NCBI GenBank assembly: GCA_001897435.1
Contig: MKSV01000007.1
Coordinates: forward strand, 124,001 to 188,000
Length of the DNA: 64,000 nucleotides
DNA from: Acidobacteriales bacterium 59-55
GTDB lineage: Bacteria > Acidobacteriota > Terriglobia > Terriglobales > Acidobacteriaceae
Reading direction: 5' to 3'
The position numbers and the translations under genes are program-made. This document shows, in pieces, positions 1 to 9,264 of this stretch; the stretch's first letter is position 1, and every line of letters starts with the position of its first letter. Below the pieces are notes generated by a model. It was not told where the DNA came from, searched no databases, and worked only from the letters and a program-made list of their open reading frames with translations.

Positions 1-181
1 CCTCGTCGACGGTGAGCTGCTGAATGCGGCCGGGGATGCGGGAGCTGACGACGACTTCGTTGGCATCGACGGTGCCGATGAGCTGAAGGTCAGTCGAACG
101 TTCGGTCGAAAGAAAATACCAGCAGAACGAGACGATCAGCAGGATGCCCATCAGGATGAGGATGCGGTTACGGGCGTTCAT
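1..181 (-). CDS. HlyD-family efflux adaptor, N-terminal part (runs off the window)
   Basis: The reverse strand from an ATG at 181 reads as a short cytoplasmic start (MNARNRIL), one hydrophobic membrane anchor (about residues 7-22) and then a segment with VDANEVVVSSRIPGRI, which is the usual opening of the biotinyl/barrel-sandwich part of membrane fusion proteins. These proteins sit in the periplasm and link an inner-membrane ABC or RND pump to an outer-membrane channel. The start overlaps the end of the upstream TetR gene by 14 bases, so the two are probably translated from one message and the regulator likely controls this pump. Only about 60 residues are in the window, so the pump type cannot be told. 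Confidence 0.75.
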   Translation of the reverse strand, partial: MNARNRILILMGILLIVSFCWYFLSTERSTDLQLIGTVDANEVVVSSRIPGRIQQLTVDE

Positions 182-902
182 AGATTCTTCTCCAGGCAGG
201 CGGGTTGCGGACTTCAGGCATGGGCATGGCGGCGAGGACGCGGCGAACGAGCTTCGCTCCGTGGGTGCGGTCGACGAACAGGGCATTGCCGAGAAACTGC
301 ACGGCGGCCTTGCGGCGGAGCGCGATGTGCGCGGGGTCGAAGGGTTCAACGGAGAGCGAGAGGCGCATCATGGGAGCGCTCATGAAGTAGAAGACGTTGG
401 AGCCGTAGGAGGAGTAGACCACCTGCATCCAGTCGACGTTGCATAGCTCGCCGGAACGAATACCCTGTCGGACCGCCTGCTGTATTTTTTTGAGAAGCGG
501 CGCAAAGGCTTTGCCTGCAAGGTGGGGGATCGCCGTGCTCTTGCCGTGGTGGAAGCGCACCATCTCCTGCTGCATGAAGCTCTGGAACTCGTGCTGGGTA
601 AGGATGCGGTCAAAGTGGTTGAGGGCGAGGCGGAGGAGGTGCTCGCCGGGAGTGCATTGGGTATCGAGCACAGCGAGGGTGTTCTGCATGACCCGGTCGA
701 TGACTTCTTCAAAGGCCGCGGCGTAGAGCGATTCCTTGTTCTTGAAGTAGTAGTAGAGGAGAGCCTTGTTGACCTTTGCCGAGGCGGCGATGGTGTCGGT
801 GCGCGCGCCGGCGAGGCCGTGGGCGCTGAACTCGCGGAGAGCGGCGGCGAGGATTCTTTCGCGGGCCTGGTCGGGAGAGGTTGGGTTGAGTGTCTTCGCC
901 AT
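168..902 (-). CDS. TetR/AcrR-family transcriptional repressor
   Basis: A 244-residue protein. Residues 13-60 form the TetR helix-turn-helix: RERILAAALREFSAHG, then TDTIAASAKVNKALLYYYF, ending in the typical KESLYAAAFEE. The rest is a helical ligand-binding domain that I cannot assign to a ligand. The gene overlaps the start of an HlyD-type adaptor downstream, the usual layout of a repressor heading the efflux operon it controls. A near-perfect palindrome lies immediately upstream of the start codon, consistent with autoregulation. The family call is secure; the target is inferred from neighbours. Confidence 0.9.
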   Translation of the reverse strand: MAKTLNPTSPDQARERILAAALREFSAHGLAGARTDTIAASAKVNKALLYYYFKNKESLYAAAFEEVIDRVMQNTLAVLDTQCTPGEHLLRLALNHFDRILTQHEFQSFMQQEMVRFHHGKSTAIPHLAGKAFAPLLKKIQQAVRQGIRSGELCNVDWMQVVYSSYGSNVFYFMSAPMMRLSLSVEPFDPAHIALRRKAAVQFLGNALFVDRTHGAKLVRRVLAAMPMPEVRNPPAWRRIYERP

Positions 903-922
903 TGATTAACCGGTTAGTTAAA
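903..922. promoter_or_regulatory. Probable TetR operator palindrome
   Basis: Positions 907-916 read TAACCGGTTA, a perfect 10-base palindrome. The flanks extend it imperfectly (TTGATTAACC against GGTTAGTTAA). It lies only a few bases upstream of the TetR start codon on the minus strand, so a bound repressor would block transcription or ribosome access to the regulator-efflux operon. AACCGGTT-type cores are common in AcrR/TetR operators; the link to this protein is inference. Confidence 0.6.
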
Positions 923-963
923 ACTATAACGCACTTTGCCGCTTTCCCGAAAGTGGGTGGAAA

Positions 964-1977
964 TCAGTCGAGCAGGGTGTCGATGAAGGTTGCGCTGTCG
1001 AAGGGGAGGATGTCTTCCATCTTTTCGCCGACTCCGGCATAGACGACGGGGAGCTTGAGTTCGGTGGCGATGGCGAGGACGATGCCGCCCTTGGCGGTGC
1101 CGTCGAGCTTGGTGAGGACGATGCCGGTGACGCGGGCGGCTTCGGTGAAGAGGCGGGCTTGCTGGAGGCCGTTCTGGCCTGTAGTCGCATCCATGACCAG
1201 AAGCGTTTGGTGAGGTGCGCCGGGCACCAGCTTTTCGGCGGTGCGGCGCATCTTGTCGAGCTCCTTCATCAGATCGGTCTTCGTGTGGAGACGGCCGGCG
1301 GTGTCGACGATGAGGACTTCGGTGCCCCGGGCCTTGGCGGCGGAGCAGGCGTCGTAGAGAGCGGCGCTGGGATCTCCGCCTTGTTTCGTCTTAATGAGGG
1401 GGACGTCGGAGCGCTGGGCCCACACCTCCAACTGCTCGATGGCGGCGGCGCGAAAGGTGTCGGCAGCACAGAGCAGGACGGTGCGGCCCTGCGCGCGGAA
1501 GAGGGCGGCAAGCTTGCCGGTGGTGGTGGTCTTGCCTGTGCCGTTGACGCCGACCATCATGATGACTTCGGGGGGAGTGCTGGGGTGGCGAACGGGATGG
1601 GCGACGCCGTCGAGGATTTGCTTGAGCTCGGACTTGAGGAGCTGCTTGAGCTCGTCGCCGCCTCCGATGCCGGTGCGGAGGGCGCGCTGGCGGAGGTTTT
1701 CAAGCACGATGGCAGTGGTGGGCGCCCCGAGGTCGGCGGCGAGCAGGACGGGTTCGAGGCCGGTGAAGGTGGACTCGTCGACCTCGCGGGTGAGGGCGAT
1801 GACAGAGCCAATGGATTCGGTGAAGGACTCGCGGGTGCGGGTGACCGCCTGCTTCATGCGGTCGAAGAAGCCGCGTTTCTGCTCAGCCGGTTCGAGGGTA
1901 GACGCAGCCTCCGGGGTGGTGGGCTGGTCGGGTTGCTGCTGAGGTTGGTCGCGTTTGCCGAAGAGAGAAAATGCCAT
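964..1977 (-). CDS. ftsY: Signal recognition particle receptor FtsY
   Basis: A 337-residue SRP-type GTPase that docks SRP-ribosome complexes at the inner membrane for co-translational membrane insertion. The four-helix N domain occupies about residues 35-120 and the G domain follows. The P-loop [13 protein letters not shown] is near residue 142, [14 protein letters not shown] follows, DTAGRLHTK is near 224, and the guanine-specificity motif TKLDG is near 288. The end with [13 protein letters not shown] is characteristic of FtsY. The acidic A domain is short (about 35 residues, Gln/Pro/Glu-rich), so this is a compact FtsY. Start and length fit the family. Confidence 0.97.
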   Translation of the reverse strand: MAFSLFGKRDQPQQQPDQPTTPEAASTLEPAEQKRGFFDRMKQAVTRTRESFTESIGSVIALTREVDESTFTGLEPVLLAADLGAPTTAIVLENLRQRALRTGIGGGDELKQLLKSELKQILDGVAHPVRHPSTPPEVIMMVGVNGTGKTTTTGKLAALFRAQGRTVLLCAADTFRAAAIEQLEVWAQRSDVPLIKTKQGGDPSAALYDACSAAKARGTEVLIVDTAGRLHTKTDLMKELDKMRRTAEKLVPGAPHQTLLVMDATTGQNGLQQARLFTEAARVTGIVLTKLDGTAKGGIVLAIATELKLPVVYAGVGEKMEDILPFDSATFIDTLLD

Positions 1978-2046
1978 GCTGATGCTAGTTTAGCAATGGC
2001 CGGGAGAGCCGGTCGTCGTCGAGGCGATTGCTCCTGAATTCGTCCA

Positions 2047-3237
2047 TCAATTTTGTGCTGTGGTCTGGGTTGGAGTCTGGGCTGTGGCGATGGGATAGCC
2101 TTGCCATAGATATTCGAGTGCCTCGGGCAGCGTTTGTTGTTTTACGGCGCGGTCGGTGTGTCCTGCGTTGCGGGCGAAGACAAACTGGTAGTGATAGCCC
2201 TTGGCTGCCAGCACCCTGGCCATATTTTCGTTGGCGACGACCCAATCGTGCATGTGATCGCGCATGGCATTCGGATTGAAGAGGTCTCGGTCGCCCACCT
2301 CCATCCAGATGCGCAGCGGTTTGGCCGGACTGTTGGGGATGAGGCGCTCATGAAACTCCCACGCCCCGTGAGGGCTCCCCGGATTCGAGGGCCACTGCTG
2401 GTTCACGTAAGTGCCCGAGTAGGTAAGAACGCGATGATAAAGCTCCGGGTGATACCACGCCATGATCAAGGCGCAGGAGCCTCCGGAACTGCCTCCCATG
2501 GTTGCGCGGCCTTCGGGATCGCTCGTCAGTTTCACGTGATACTTTGCTTCCACGAGAGGCAACACTTCGTTCTCGACGAACTCGGCATAGCGGCCGGACA
2601 TGGTGTCATATTCCAGACCGCGCTCGCTGCCCTGGGCATCGCCGCTGCCGTTGCCGATGGAGATGGCGATCATGACGGGCACGCGGCGCTCGGCGATCAG
2701 ATAGTCCAGTGCAGTGAACAACGCCCGGTCGGGGCCGTCTGCGCCTACGATGAAGGGCGCGGCCGTGCCGGGGACGTATTGCCGGGGAACGTAGACCGCC
2801 ACATGTCGGGTGTAGGGTGCGGGATGGCTGGTGGTGACGACCAGTTTGGCGGGGTCGGTAGGGTCGGGGGTGCCAAAGGTGCCGGCTTCGCGCGCGATGC
2901 CGGGATAGATCTTGCTGTCAGCCGAGCTCATGGTGAACTCGTAGACCGCTCCCTGCGGCACGCCTTCATGTACGGACATTTCGGGTGCCGGGTTGTGGGT
3001 GGGGCCGATGATGAAATTGCCATCGACATTTGCAGGTGCATTGGCGCCGTCGGGCAACTCTTTGGCCGCGACATAACCGGCGGTGTGCGGATCGCGGGTG
3101 GGCGGGGTTGGGCGTGCCGGGTGAGTCGTTTCCGGGTGAGTCGTTGCCGGCGGAGCCGGGGCTACCGATTGGGCCACAGCCGGGGTTATGCCGGCCGTCA
3201 GGCTGATCGTGAATAGGATGCTCAGAGGACGGAGCAT
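2047..3237 (-). CDS. Secreted esterase, enterochelin-esterase/feruloyl-esterase (PF00756) type
   Basis: An alpha/beta hydrolase of 396 residues with a Sec signal peptide (about residues 1-22, ending near AVAQS) and a Pro/Thr-rich spacer. The nucleophile elbow is GGSSGG, the acid residue is probably the Asp in EVGDRDLF, and the catalytic His is in NAGHTD near the C-terminus. This is the esterase-D/Fes layout used on siderophore trilactones or on feruloyl and acetyl esters of plant polymers; the substrate cannot be read here. I take the ATG at 3237 because AAGGAG lies the right distance upstream; an in-frame TTG lies two codons earlier. Confidence 0.85.
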   Translation of the reverse strand: MLRPLSILFTISLTAGITPAVAQSVAPAPPATTHPETTHPARPTPPTRDPHTAGYVAAKELPDGANAPANVDGNFIIGPTHNPAPEMSVHEGVPQGAVYEFTMSSADSKIYPGIAREAGTFGTPDPTDPAKLVVTTSHPAPYTRHVAVYVPRQYVPGTAAPFIVGADGPDRALFTALDYLIAERRVPVMIAISIGNGSGDAQGSERGLEYDTMSGRYAEFVENEVLPLVEAKYHVKLTSDPEGRATMGGSSGGSCALIMAWYHPELYHRVLTYSGTYVNQQWPSNPGSPHGAWEFHERLIPNSPAKPLRIWMEVGDRDLFNPNAMRDHMHDWVVANENMARVLAAKGYHYQFVFARNAGHTDRAVKQQTLPEALEYLWQGYPIATAQTPTQTTAQN

Positions 3238-3458
3238 TGGCAACTCCTTCTGGTGTATCTCAGTTCTGTTCTATGCGAGCACGATGCGATGATGTCAGTC
3301 GAGGAAATATATCACCGATGCGGGATCGCGGAGCATGATTGCGTCAGATGCCGATCCGGATATTTGGGTGCAATCCCGTGTTAATCCTGCTCTAATGAGG
3401 CTGCTTTACCTTCCTGTCGGGCCTGTCAGTGAAAATCTGCATTACGAAAGCGTGGCTT

Positions 3459-4646
3459 ATGCGTGCCAGACGGTTTCTTCCCGCCTTAGTTTTTTATGGT
3501 CTCTTTGTAATGATGGCGTTTCCGGCTCGATCGCAGGACGTTCTGACTCCCGTGGTTGCGTCGCCATTGCGGCCTACGGCGTATGCGGTTCAGGGGACGG
3601 ACAATAAGCTGCACCTCGTCTATGAGCTTGTCATTACGAATACGGGGAGCGCGCCGGCGACGATTGAGAAGCTCGAAGTGGTGAGCGGGGATGATCCCGC
3701 GAAGGTTCTTGCCAGCTTCGATGGCGAATCACTGCACGCCCGCCTGCGTGCCACGGGACGCGGGAACGAAGCGGCATCGCCGATCGAATCAAGCGGGAGC
3801 CGTCTTTTTCTGGTGGACTTTACCATGGAGAAGGACAGCCATCTTCCCGCGACCCTGCTGCATCGCTTTCACCTGCTGGCCACGGGGCCTCCGGGTTCGC
3901 CGAGGGATAAGACGGTGCCGTACACGTACACGATCGCTCCGATCAGCGTGAGCACGGACATAACCGAGCTTGGACCGCCGCTCGAAGGCAAAGGATGGGT
4001 TGCTTTCAACGGGTGCTGCGAACCGACCGGGGTGCACCGCGGCGCTGCGCTCTCCGTCAACGGTCAGATCCGTTTCGCGCAGCGTTTCGCGATCGACTGG
4101 ATGCTGCTCTATCCCGATGCCAGAATCTTCCATGGCGACGGCAAGAGCGTGAACGACTATGCAGGCTATGGCGCCAAGGTCATCGCCGTGGCGGACGGCA
4201 CCGTTGTCGATACCCTTGCGAATCTGGACAACCAGGTTCCCGGAACGTTGCCCGATCCGAAGACCATCACCATCCAGAACGTCGACGGCAACCATATTGT
4301 GCTGGACCTGGGGAACGGCAAGTATGCCTTCTACGCCCATTTGCAGAAGAATTCACTGCTTGTGTCCAAGGGCGATCATGTGAAGCGCGGGCAGGTGCTT
4401 GCCTTGCTTGGCAATACCGGCAACACCTCCGCTCCTCATCTGCACTTTCACCTGATGGACGGCACTTCGGTGCTTGGGTCATCGGGCCTGCCCTATGTGA
4501 TCGATCATTTCGCGGTGGCGGGTCAACTTCCCGCCGCGCAGTTCGAGGCGAACGGGATTGATGGAGATTGGAGCAAGGATCTGTCGGCTCATCCATCCAG
4601 CAGGAGGTCGGAGTTTCCGCTCGATCTGACGGTGGCCGATTTTTAG
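3459..4646 (+). CDS. Secreted M23 (LytM-type) metallopeptidase
   Basis: A Sec signal peptide opens the protein ([15 protein letters not shown], cleavage near ARSQD). An N-terminal beta-rich domain of about 200 residues follows, then an M23 peptidase domain. The first zinc ligands are likely in [15 protein letters not shown], the glycine-rich turn is VIAVADGTV, and HLHFH near residue 327 supplies the catalytic and zinc histidines. M23 enzymes cut peptidoglycan cross-links or act as inactive activators of amidases; both zinc motifs look present, so activity is likely. A GTG ten codons upstream is a possible longer start, but the signal peptide begins cleanly at this ATG. Confidence 0.85.
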   Translation: MRARRFLPALVFYGLFVMMAFPARSQDVLTPVVASPLRPTAYAVQGTDNKLHLVYELVITNTGSAPATIEKLEVVSGDDPAKVLASFDGESLHARLRATGRGNEAASPIESSGSRLFLVDFTMEKDSHLPATLLHRFHLLATGPPGSPRDKTVPYTYTIAPISVSTDITELGPPLEGKGWVAFNGCCEPTGVHRGAALSVNGQIRFAQRFAIDWMLLYPDARIFHGDGKSVNDYAGYGAKVIAVADGTVVDTLANLDNQVPGTLPDPKTITIQNVDGNHIVLDLGNGKYAFYAHLQKNSLLVSKGDHVKRGQVLALLGNTGNTSAPHLHFHLMDGTSVLGSSGLPYVIDHFAVAGQLPAAQFEANGIDGDWSKDLSAHPSSRRSEFPLDLTVADF

Positions 4647-4728
4647 CCGAGGTATTGAGCGGGCAGTTGCGGAATGCCGTGAGGTTCGGGCCGAGTTCGA
4701 TTCATGGGCAGGTTCAGCGGAGGTGAGG

Positions 4729-5292
4729 ATGGCCGTCAACGAAGAGGATCTAAATCGCGGTCTGGAGGATCTGAGGTCGTCAGACCGTGATCGCCAGAAC
4801 AAGGCGTTTCACTTTTTTATCGAAGCCACCGGCGAGCCTGTCGATTGGGCCTACAGGGTGTGGGGCGATTTGATGGAACTGCTGAGGAACGGAGACAACC
4901 GGCAGCGGGCGATCGCAGCGCAGGTACTGTGCAATCTGGCGAAGAGCGATCCGAAGAATCGAATGAGGAAGGATCTCGGCGCGCTGCTGGAGGTCACCAG
5001 AGATGAGCGCTTCGTGACCGCGCGTCATTGCATGCAGTCGCTTTGGAAGGTTGGAGTTACAGGAGCGAGTCAAAGGAAGGCGCTGGTTGAAGGGCTGACG
5101 GGGCGGTTCAAGGAATGTATCTCGGAAAAGAACTGCACGCTGATTCGATACGACATTCTGGAGAGCCTGCGGCGCGTCTATGATGCTGTAGCGGACGAGA
5201 AGGTGCGGACGACGGCGCTCGCGTTGATTGACATGGAGCAGGACCAGAGATACAGGAAGAAGTACATGACTCTGTGGCGCGACAAGGCGTGA
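4729..5292 (+). CDS. HEAT/armadillo-repeat-like protein
   Basis: A 187-residue all-helical soluble protein with no signal peptide. Repeated helix pairs such as NRQRAIAAQVLCNLAKSDP, ARHCMQSLWKVG and RYDILESLRRVYDAV look like HEAT repeats that usually mediate protein contacts. Closely similar short proteins are often annotated simply as HEAT-repeat hypotheticals, and I do not recognise a specific function. The ATG at 4729 is chosen because GGAGG ends five bases upstream. A GTG six bases earlier is in frame but would overlap that site. Confidence 0.7.
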   Translation: MAVNEEDLNRGLEDLRSSDRDRQNKAFHFFIEATGEPVDWAYRVWGDLMELLRNGDNRQRAIAAQVLCNLAKSDPKNRMRKDLGALLEVTRDERFVTARHCMQSLWKVGVTGASQRKALVEGLTGRFKECISEKNCTLIRYDILESLRRVYDAVADEKVRTTALALIDMEQDQRYRKKYMTLWRDKA

Positions 5293-5294
5293 CG

Positions 5295-5322
5295 GCAGAT
5301 ATCTGTCTGCGCGTTATTTTAA
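5295..5322 (+). terminator. Weak terminator-like hairpin
   Basis: GCAGA and TCTGC flank a short loop just after the HEAT-like gene and are followed by a T-rich stretch (GTTATTTT). The five-pair stem is short, so this is a weak call. Confidence 0.3.
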
Positions 5323-5478
5323 GAAATTCTGAAAATCCTTCTATTCAATCGTATTAGTTCGCGATCAATGGTAGGATGATGGCCTCGCGGGAACGGGTGC
5401 CGCAGACGCAGTCAAATCCTTGCGTTGCGCTTCGTTTGCGGAGACATTGCCCCGGAGAATCAGGGACCCAAGGCCATC

Positions 5479-7665
5479 ATGCAGATTAAATCGCTCGGAA
5501 TCTCGCTCAGCGTCCTCGCCATCACCCTTGCGCCGGCCTTCGCGCAGCAGCAGAGCTACCCGTTTCGCGACACCTCGCTCTCCGCCGAGAAGCGCATCGA
5601 CAATATTCTGTCGTTGATGACGACGGAAGAGAAGATCGACTTTCTCAGCACCGATACCTCGGTCAAGCGGCTCGGCATTCCCAGCTTCGGCAGCTCCGAG
5701 GGCATTCACGGCGTGGTGCAGCGCGAGCAGAAGGGCGGTCCGTATGCGCACCCGGCCATTCCGACGACACAGTTTCCGCAGCCGCCGGGGATGGGCGAGA
5801 CCTGGGACCCGGCCATCGTGCGGGAGGCGGCTGGCGTCGAAGGGCACGAGGCGCGGTTTATCTCGCAGACGGCCAAGTACCATCACCCCATCCTTATGTT
5901 GTGGGGGCCGCAGGCTGACCTGGCCCGCGATCCGCGCTGGGGTCGCAGCGAAGAGGTGTACGGGGAGGATCCCTTCTTTAACGGCACCATGGTCACGGCC
6001 TTCGTTCACGGGTTGCAGGGCAATGATCCGCACTACTGGCAGGCGGCGTCGCTGCTGAAGCACTTTCTTGCCAACAGCAACGAGAAAGACCGCACGAAGA
6101 CGTCATCGAACTTCGACCAGCGGCTGTTCTGGGAGTACTACTCCGTCCCCTTCCGCATGGGATTCCTCGATGGCGGCGCCAAGGCGGTGATGGCCTCGTA
6201 CAACGCATGGAACGGGATTCACATGGCGGTGAACCCGGTGCTGAAAGATGTTCTTGTAAAGAAGTGGGGCGTCGATATTCTCTCCAGCGACGGCGGCGCG
6301 GTGCGGGCTCTGGTCAAGGACTCGAAGAGCTTCCCCAACCAGCAGGCGGCGGTGGTGGCGTGTCTGAAGGCCGGGATCAACCAGTTTCTCGATACTTATA
6401 AAGACGAGACGCGCGCCGCGCTCAAGGACGGCTCCATCACCGTGGCCGATCTCGACGCGCTGGTGCGGCCCAAGCTGCGCATTACGCTGAAGCTGGGCCT
6501 GCTCGATCCGCCTTCGATGGTTCCTTACTCCAGCGTAAAGGATGCGCCGGAGCCGTGGACGACGGAGGCTGATACCTCGGTGTCCAGAAAGATTGCGCTT
6601 GAGTCGGTCGTCCTGCTGAAGAACGAGAAGGCTACGCTGCCGCTCGACAGGAAGACGCTGAAATCGATTGCGGTGATCGGGCCGCTGGCCAACTCGGTCC
6701 ATTGGGACTGGTACGGCGGCACGCCTCCTTATACGGTGACGCCACTGGAGGGAATCAAGAAGATCGTAGCTCCCGCGACCAAGGTGATCTATGCTGCCGA
6801 TGAGACCGGTAACGCCGCGGTGAACGCTGCGCGCAAGGCCGAGGTCGCCGTGGTCTTCGTCGGCAATGATCCGACCTGTGGTCCTGACATGGCGCATGAC
6901 TGGACCGGCAACGGCACCCTTCCATGCACGGTGCCGAGCGACGGCCGCGAGGGGCGCGACCGGGATAGCATCGACCTCGGCCAGCAGGAGCAACTGGTCA
7001 AGCAGGTCTACGAGGTCAATCCGCACACCGTCGTCGTGCTGATCTCAAGCTTTCCCTTCGCCATCAACTGGACGCAGGCGAATGTTCCGGCCATCCTGCA
7101 CATGGCGCACTCCTCGCAGGACGAGGGCACGGCTATTGCGCAGGTGCTCTTCGGTGACTACAACCCCGGCGGCCACCTGGTGACGACGTGGCCGAAGTCG
7201 GTCGATCAACTGCCGGCCATGATGGACTACAACATCCGCGATGGGCGCACCTATATGTACTTCAAGGGCGAGCCGCTCTATCCGTTCGGCTACGGGCTGA
7301 GCTATACCACCTTTAAGTTCTCGAACCTCAAGCCCAGCACAACGCGCCTTGCCAAGGACGGCAAGCTTACCGTTGCAGTGGACGTAACGAATACGGGGAC
7401 GCGCGCAGGCGACGCGGTGGTTCAGCTTTACGTGCAACATATGAAGTCGAAGGTCTCGCGACCGCGGGAGGAATTGGAGGGATTCCAGCGCGTGACCCTT
7501 CAGCCGAGCCAGACGAAGACGGTCGAGATTCCTCTGGACGCGCAGCAGCTTGCCTACTGGAATGAACGCCAGTCGAAGTTCGTGGTTGAGTCGGAGCCGG
7601 TAAAGCTGATGGTCGGCGACTCGTCGGCGGACATCAAGCTCAACGCTACGATTCAGGTTCCCTGA
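5479..7665 (+). CDS. Secreted GH3 beta-glucosidase/beta-xylosidase
   Basis: A 728-residue glycoside hydrolase family 3 enzyme with a Sec signal (MQIKSLGISLSVLAITL, cleavage after AFAQ). The TIM barrel spans about residues 30-350 and includes GSSEGIHGVV, the substrate-binding KHFLANSNE and the nucleophile Asp271 in ILSSDGG. An alpha/beta sandwich with RKIALESVVLLKNE and the fibronectin-III-like C-terminus (GDAVVQLYV, LEGFQRV) complete the usual three-domain layout. It removes terminal beta-linked sugars from oligosaccharides; the exact sugar is not readable. I start at 5479, where the signal peptide begins, not 54 bases upstream in the same frame. Confidence 0.93.
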   Translation: MQIKSLGISLSVLAITLAPAFAQQQSYPFRDTSLSAEKRIDNILSLMTTEEKIDFLSTDTSVKRLGIPSFGSSEGIHGVVQREQKGGPYAHPAIPTTQFPQPPGMGETWDPAIVREAAGVEGHEARFISQTAKYHHPILMLWGPQADLARDPRWGRSEEVYGEDPFFNGTMVTAFVHGLQGNDPHYWQAASLLKHFLANSNEKDRTKTSSNFDQRLFWEYYSVPFRMGFLDGGAKAVMASYNAWNGIHMAVNPVLKDVLVKKWGVDILSSDGGAVRALVKDSKSFPNQQAAVVACLKAGINQFLDTYKDETRAALKDGSITVADLDALVRPKLRITLKLGLLDPPSMVPYSSVKDAPEPWTTEADTSVSRKIALESVVLLKNEKATLPLDRKTLKSIAVIGPLANSVHWDWYGGTPPYTVTPLEGIKKIVAPATKVIYAADETGNAAVNAARKAEVAVVFVGNDPTCGPDMAHDWTGNGTLPCTVPSDGREGRDRDSIDLGQQEQLVKQVYEVNPHTVVVLISSFPFAINWTQANVPAILHMAHSSQDEGTAIAQVLFGDYNPGGHLVTTWPKSVDQLPAMMDYNIRDGRTYMYFKGEPLYPFGYGLSYTTFKFSNLKPSTTRLAKDGKLTVAVDVTNTGTRAGDAVVQLYVQHMKSKVSRPREELEGFQRVTLQPSQTKTVEIPLDAQQLAYWNERQSKFVVESEPVKLMVGDSSADIKLNATIQVP

Positions 7666-7674
7666 GACCGACCG

Positions 7675-7707
7675 CATCCTCAGAGTGGCAGGCGTGCTTT
7701 GAGGATG
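7675..7707. terminator. Possible hairpin between the GH3 gene and murC
   Basis: CATCCTCA and TGAGGATG form an eight-pair stem around a 17-base loop directly after the beta-glucosidase. There is no T-run, so it may be only a weak terminator or an mRNA end stabiliser. Confidence 0.3.
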
Positions 7708-7728
7708 TTGCACTGCTAAAGTTAAGAT

Positions 7729-9132
7729 ATGCCTGTTTCTGTTGCTCCTTACGGACATTTCTTGTTTGCGCCTACGCAGCGGATCCACTTTATCGGGATC
7801 GGCGGGATTGGGATGAGCGGGATCGCGGAGATCCTGCTGACGATGGGGTATTCGGTCTCGGGCAGTGATCTGCGACGGAGCGCGGTGACGGAACGGCTGG
7901 TGGGGCTGGGGGCGCGGGTGTTCGAGGGCCACGCGGCGGCGAATGCGGCGGCCAGCGATGTGGTGGTGACCAGCTCGGCAGTATCTTCTGCGAACCCTGA
8001 GGTGATGGAGGCGCGGGCGCGGAAGATTCCAGTGATTCAACGGGCGGAGATGCTGGCGGAGTTGATGCGGCTGAAGTACGGCATCGCCGTGGCCGGGATG
8101 CATGGCAAGACGACGACTACCTCAATGATTGCGGCGGTGCTGGCGGGCGGAGGGCTTGACCCGACCGTGGTCGTGGGCGGCCGGGTGGATTCGCTGGGGT
8201 CGAATGCGCGACTGGGAAACTCGCAGTATCTGGTGGCCGAGGCGGATGAGAGCGACCGATCATTTCTGAAGCTGTCGCCGGTGCTGGGCGTAGTGACGAA
8301 TCTCGACCGCGAGCACATGGACTGCTATTCGGACATGGCGGATGTCGAGGGCGTGTTCGTCGAGTTTATGGATCGGGTACCGTTTTATGGAGCAACGACG
8401 GCCTGCATCGACAATGAGTTGCTGCGGGCGGTGCTGCCGAAGGTTCGGCGCAAGGTCTATACCTATGGGACGAGCGAGGATGCGGACTTCAGGGTGGAGA
8501 TGATCGAGAGGGAAGATGGGTGCCATTCCCGGTTCGAGGTGAACTATAAAGGGCTGGTGATGGGGCCGTTCCGGCTGCATGTTCCCGGCAGGCACAATGT
8601 GCTGAATGCGACGGCGGCGGTGGCGGTAGGGGTGCAGCTGGGAGTGGCTCCGGAGCAGATTGCCGTGGGCCTGGACAGCTTTCGCGGGGTCGACCGGCGC
8701 TTTCAGATCAGAGGCGTGGCGGGTGGAGTGACGGTGGTCGACGACTATGGACATCATCCGACGGAGATTAAAGCCACGCTGCAGGCAGCGCGGGAGTGCG
8801 GCTATGGGCGGGTGCTGGTGCTGTTTCAGCCGCACCGGTTTACGCGGACGCGGGATCTGATGGCGGATTTTGCCGGGGCGTTTGGGGATGCGGACGTGGT
8901 TCAGGTGCTGGATATCTATGCGGCCAGCGAGGAGCCGATCGAGGGGGTGGATGCCGGGGCGCTGGTGAAAACGATCGGGCGCGCGGGAGTGGGATATGCC
9001 GGGTCGATGGCTGACGGAGTCGAAGCGCTGGTGCGGGAGGCGCGGAAGGGCGATGTGGTGCTGACCCTGGGAGCGGGAAGCGTGTCTCATGCAGCAGGCG
9101 CGATTCTGGAGAGCCTCCAGGCGCATGGGTGA
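7729..9132 (+). CDS. murC: UDP-N-acetylmuramate--L-alanine ligase
   Basis: A 467-residue Mur ligase that adds L-Ala to UDP-MurNAc with ATP in the cytoplasm, the first peptide step of peptidoglycan synthesis. The Rossmann-like N domain opens with FIGIGGIGMSGIAEIL (about residues 21-36). The ATP loop GMHGKTTTT is at 123-131, EADESDRSF and TNLDREHMD follow, and the C-terminal domain has VDDYGHHP and FQPHRFTRT. All MurC hallmarks are present at normal length. It is the first gene of a murC-ftsQ-ftsA-ftsZ run; its upstream neighbour is a glycosidase and not the other mur genes. Confidence 0.97.
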   Translation: MPVSVAPYGHFLFAPTQRIHFIGIGGIGMSGIAEILLTMGYSVSGSDLRRSAVTERLVGLGARVFEGHAAANAAASDVVVTSSAVSSANPEVMEARARKIPVIQRAEMLAELMRLKYGIAVAGMHGKTTTTSMIAAVLAGGGLDPTVVVGGRVDSLGSNARLGNSQYLVAEADESDRSFLKLSPVLGVVTNLDREHMDCYSDMADVEGVFVEFMDRVPFYGATTACIDNELLRAVLPKVRRKVYTYGTSEDADFRVEMIEREDGCHSRFEVNYKGLVMGPFRLHVPGRHNVLNATAAVAVGVQLGVAPEQIAVGLDSFRGVDRRFQIRGVAGGVTVVDDYGHHPTEIKATLQAARECGYGRVLVLFQPHRFTRTRDLMADFAGAFGDADVVQVLDIYAASEEPIEGVDAGALVKTIGRAGVGYAGSMADGVEALVREARKGDVVLTLGAGSVSHAAGAILESLQAHG

Positions 9133-9264
9133 GTTCCTGAAAGGGTACATACGAAAGAAGATGGGTAAGGATGAGGTGGGGACGGGTTATATTCAGGGTG
9201 GCGATTCTCGCGGCCTTGCTCAGGCTTGCGATATAGCGATGGACCTTCGAAACGCGGGGCAGCG

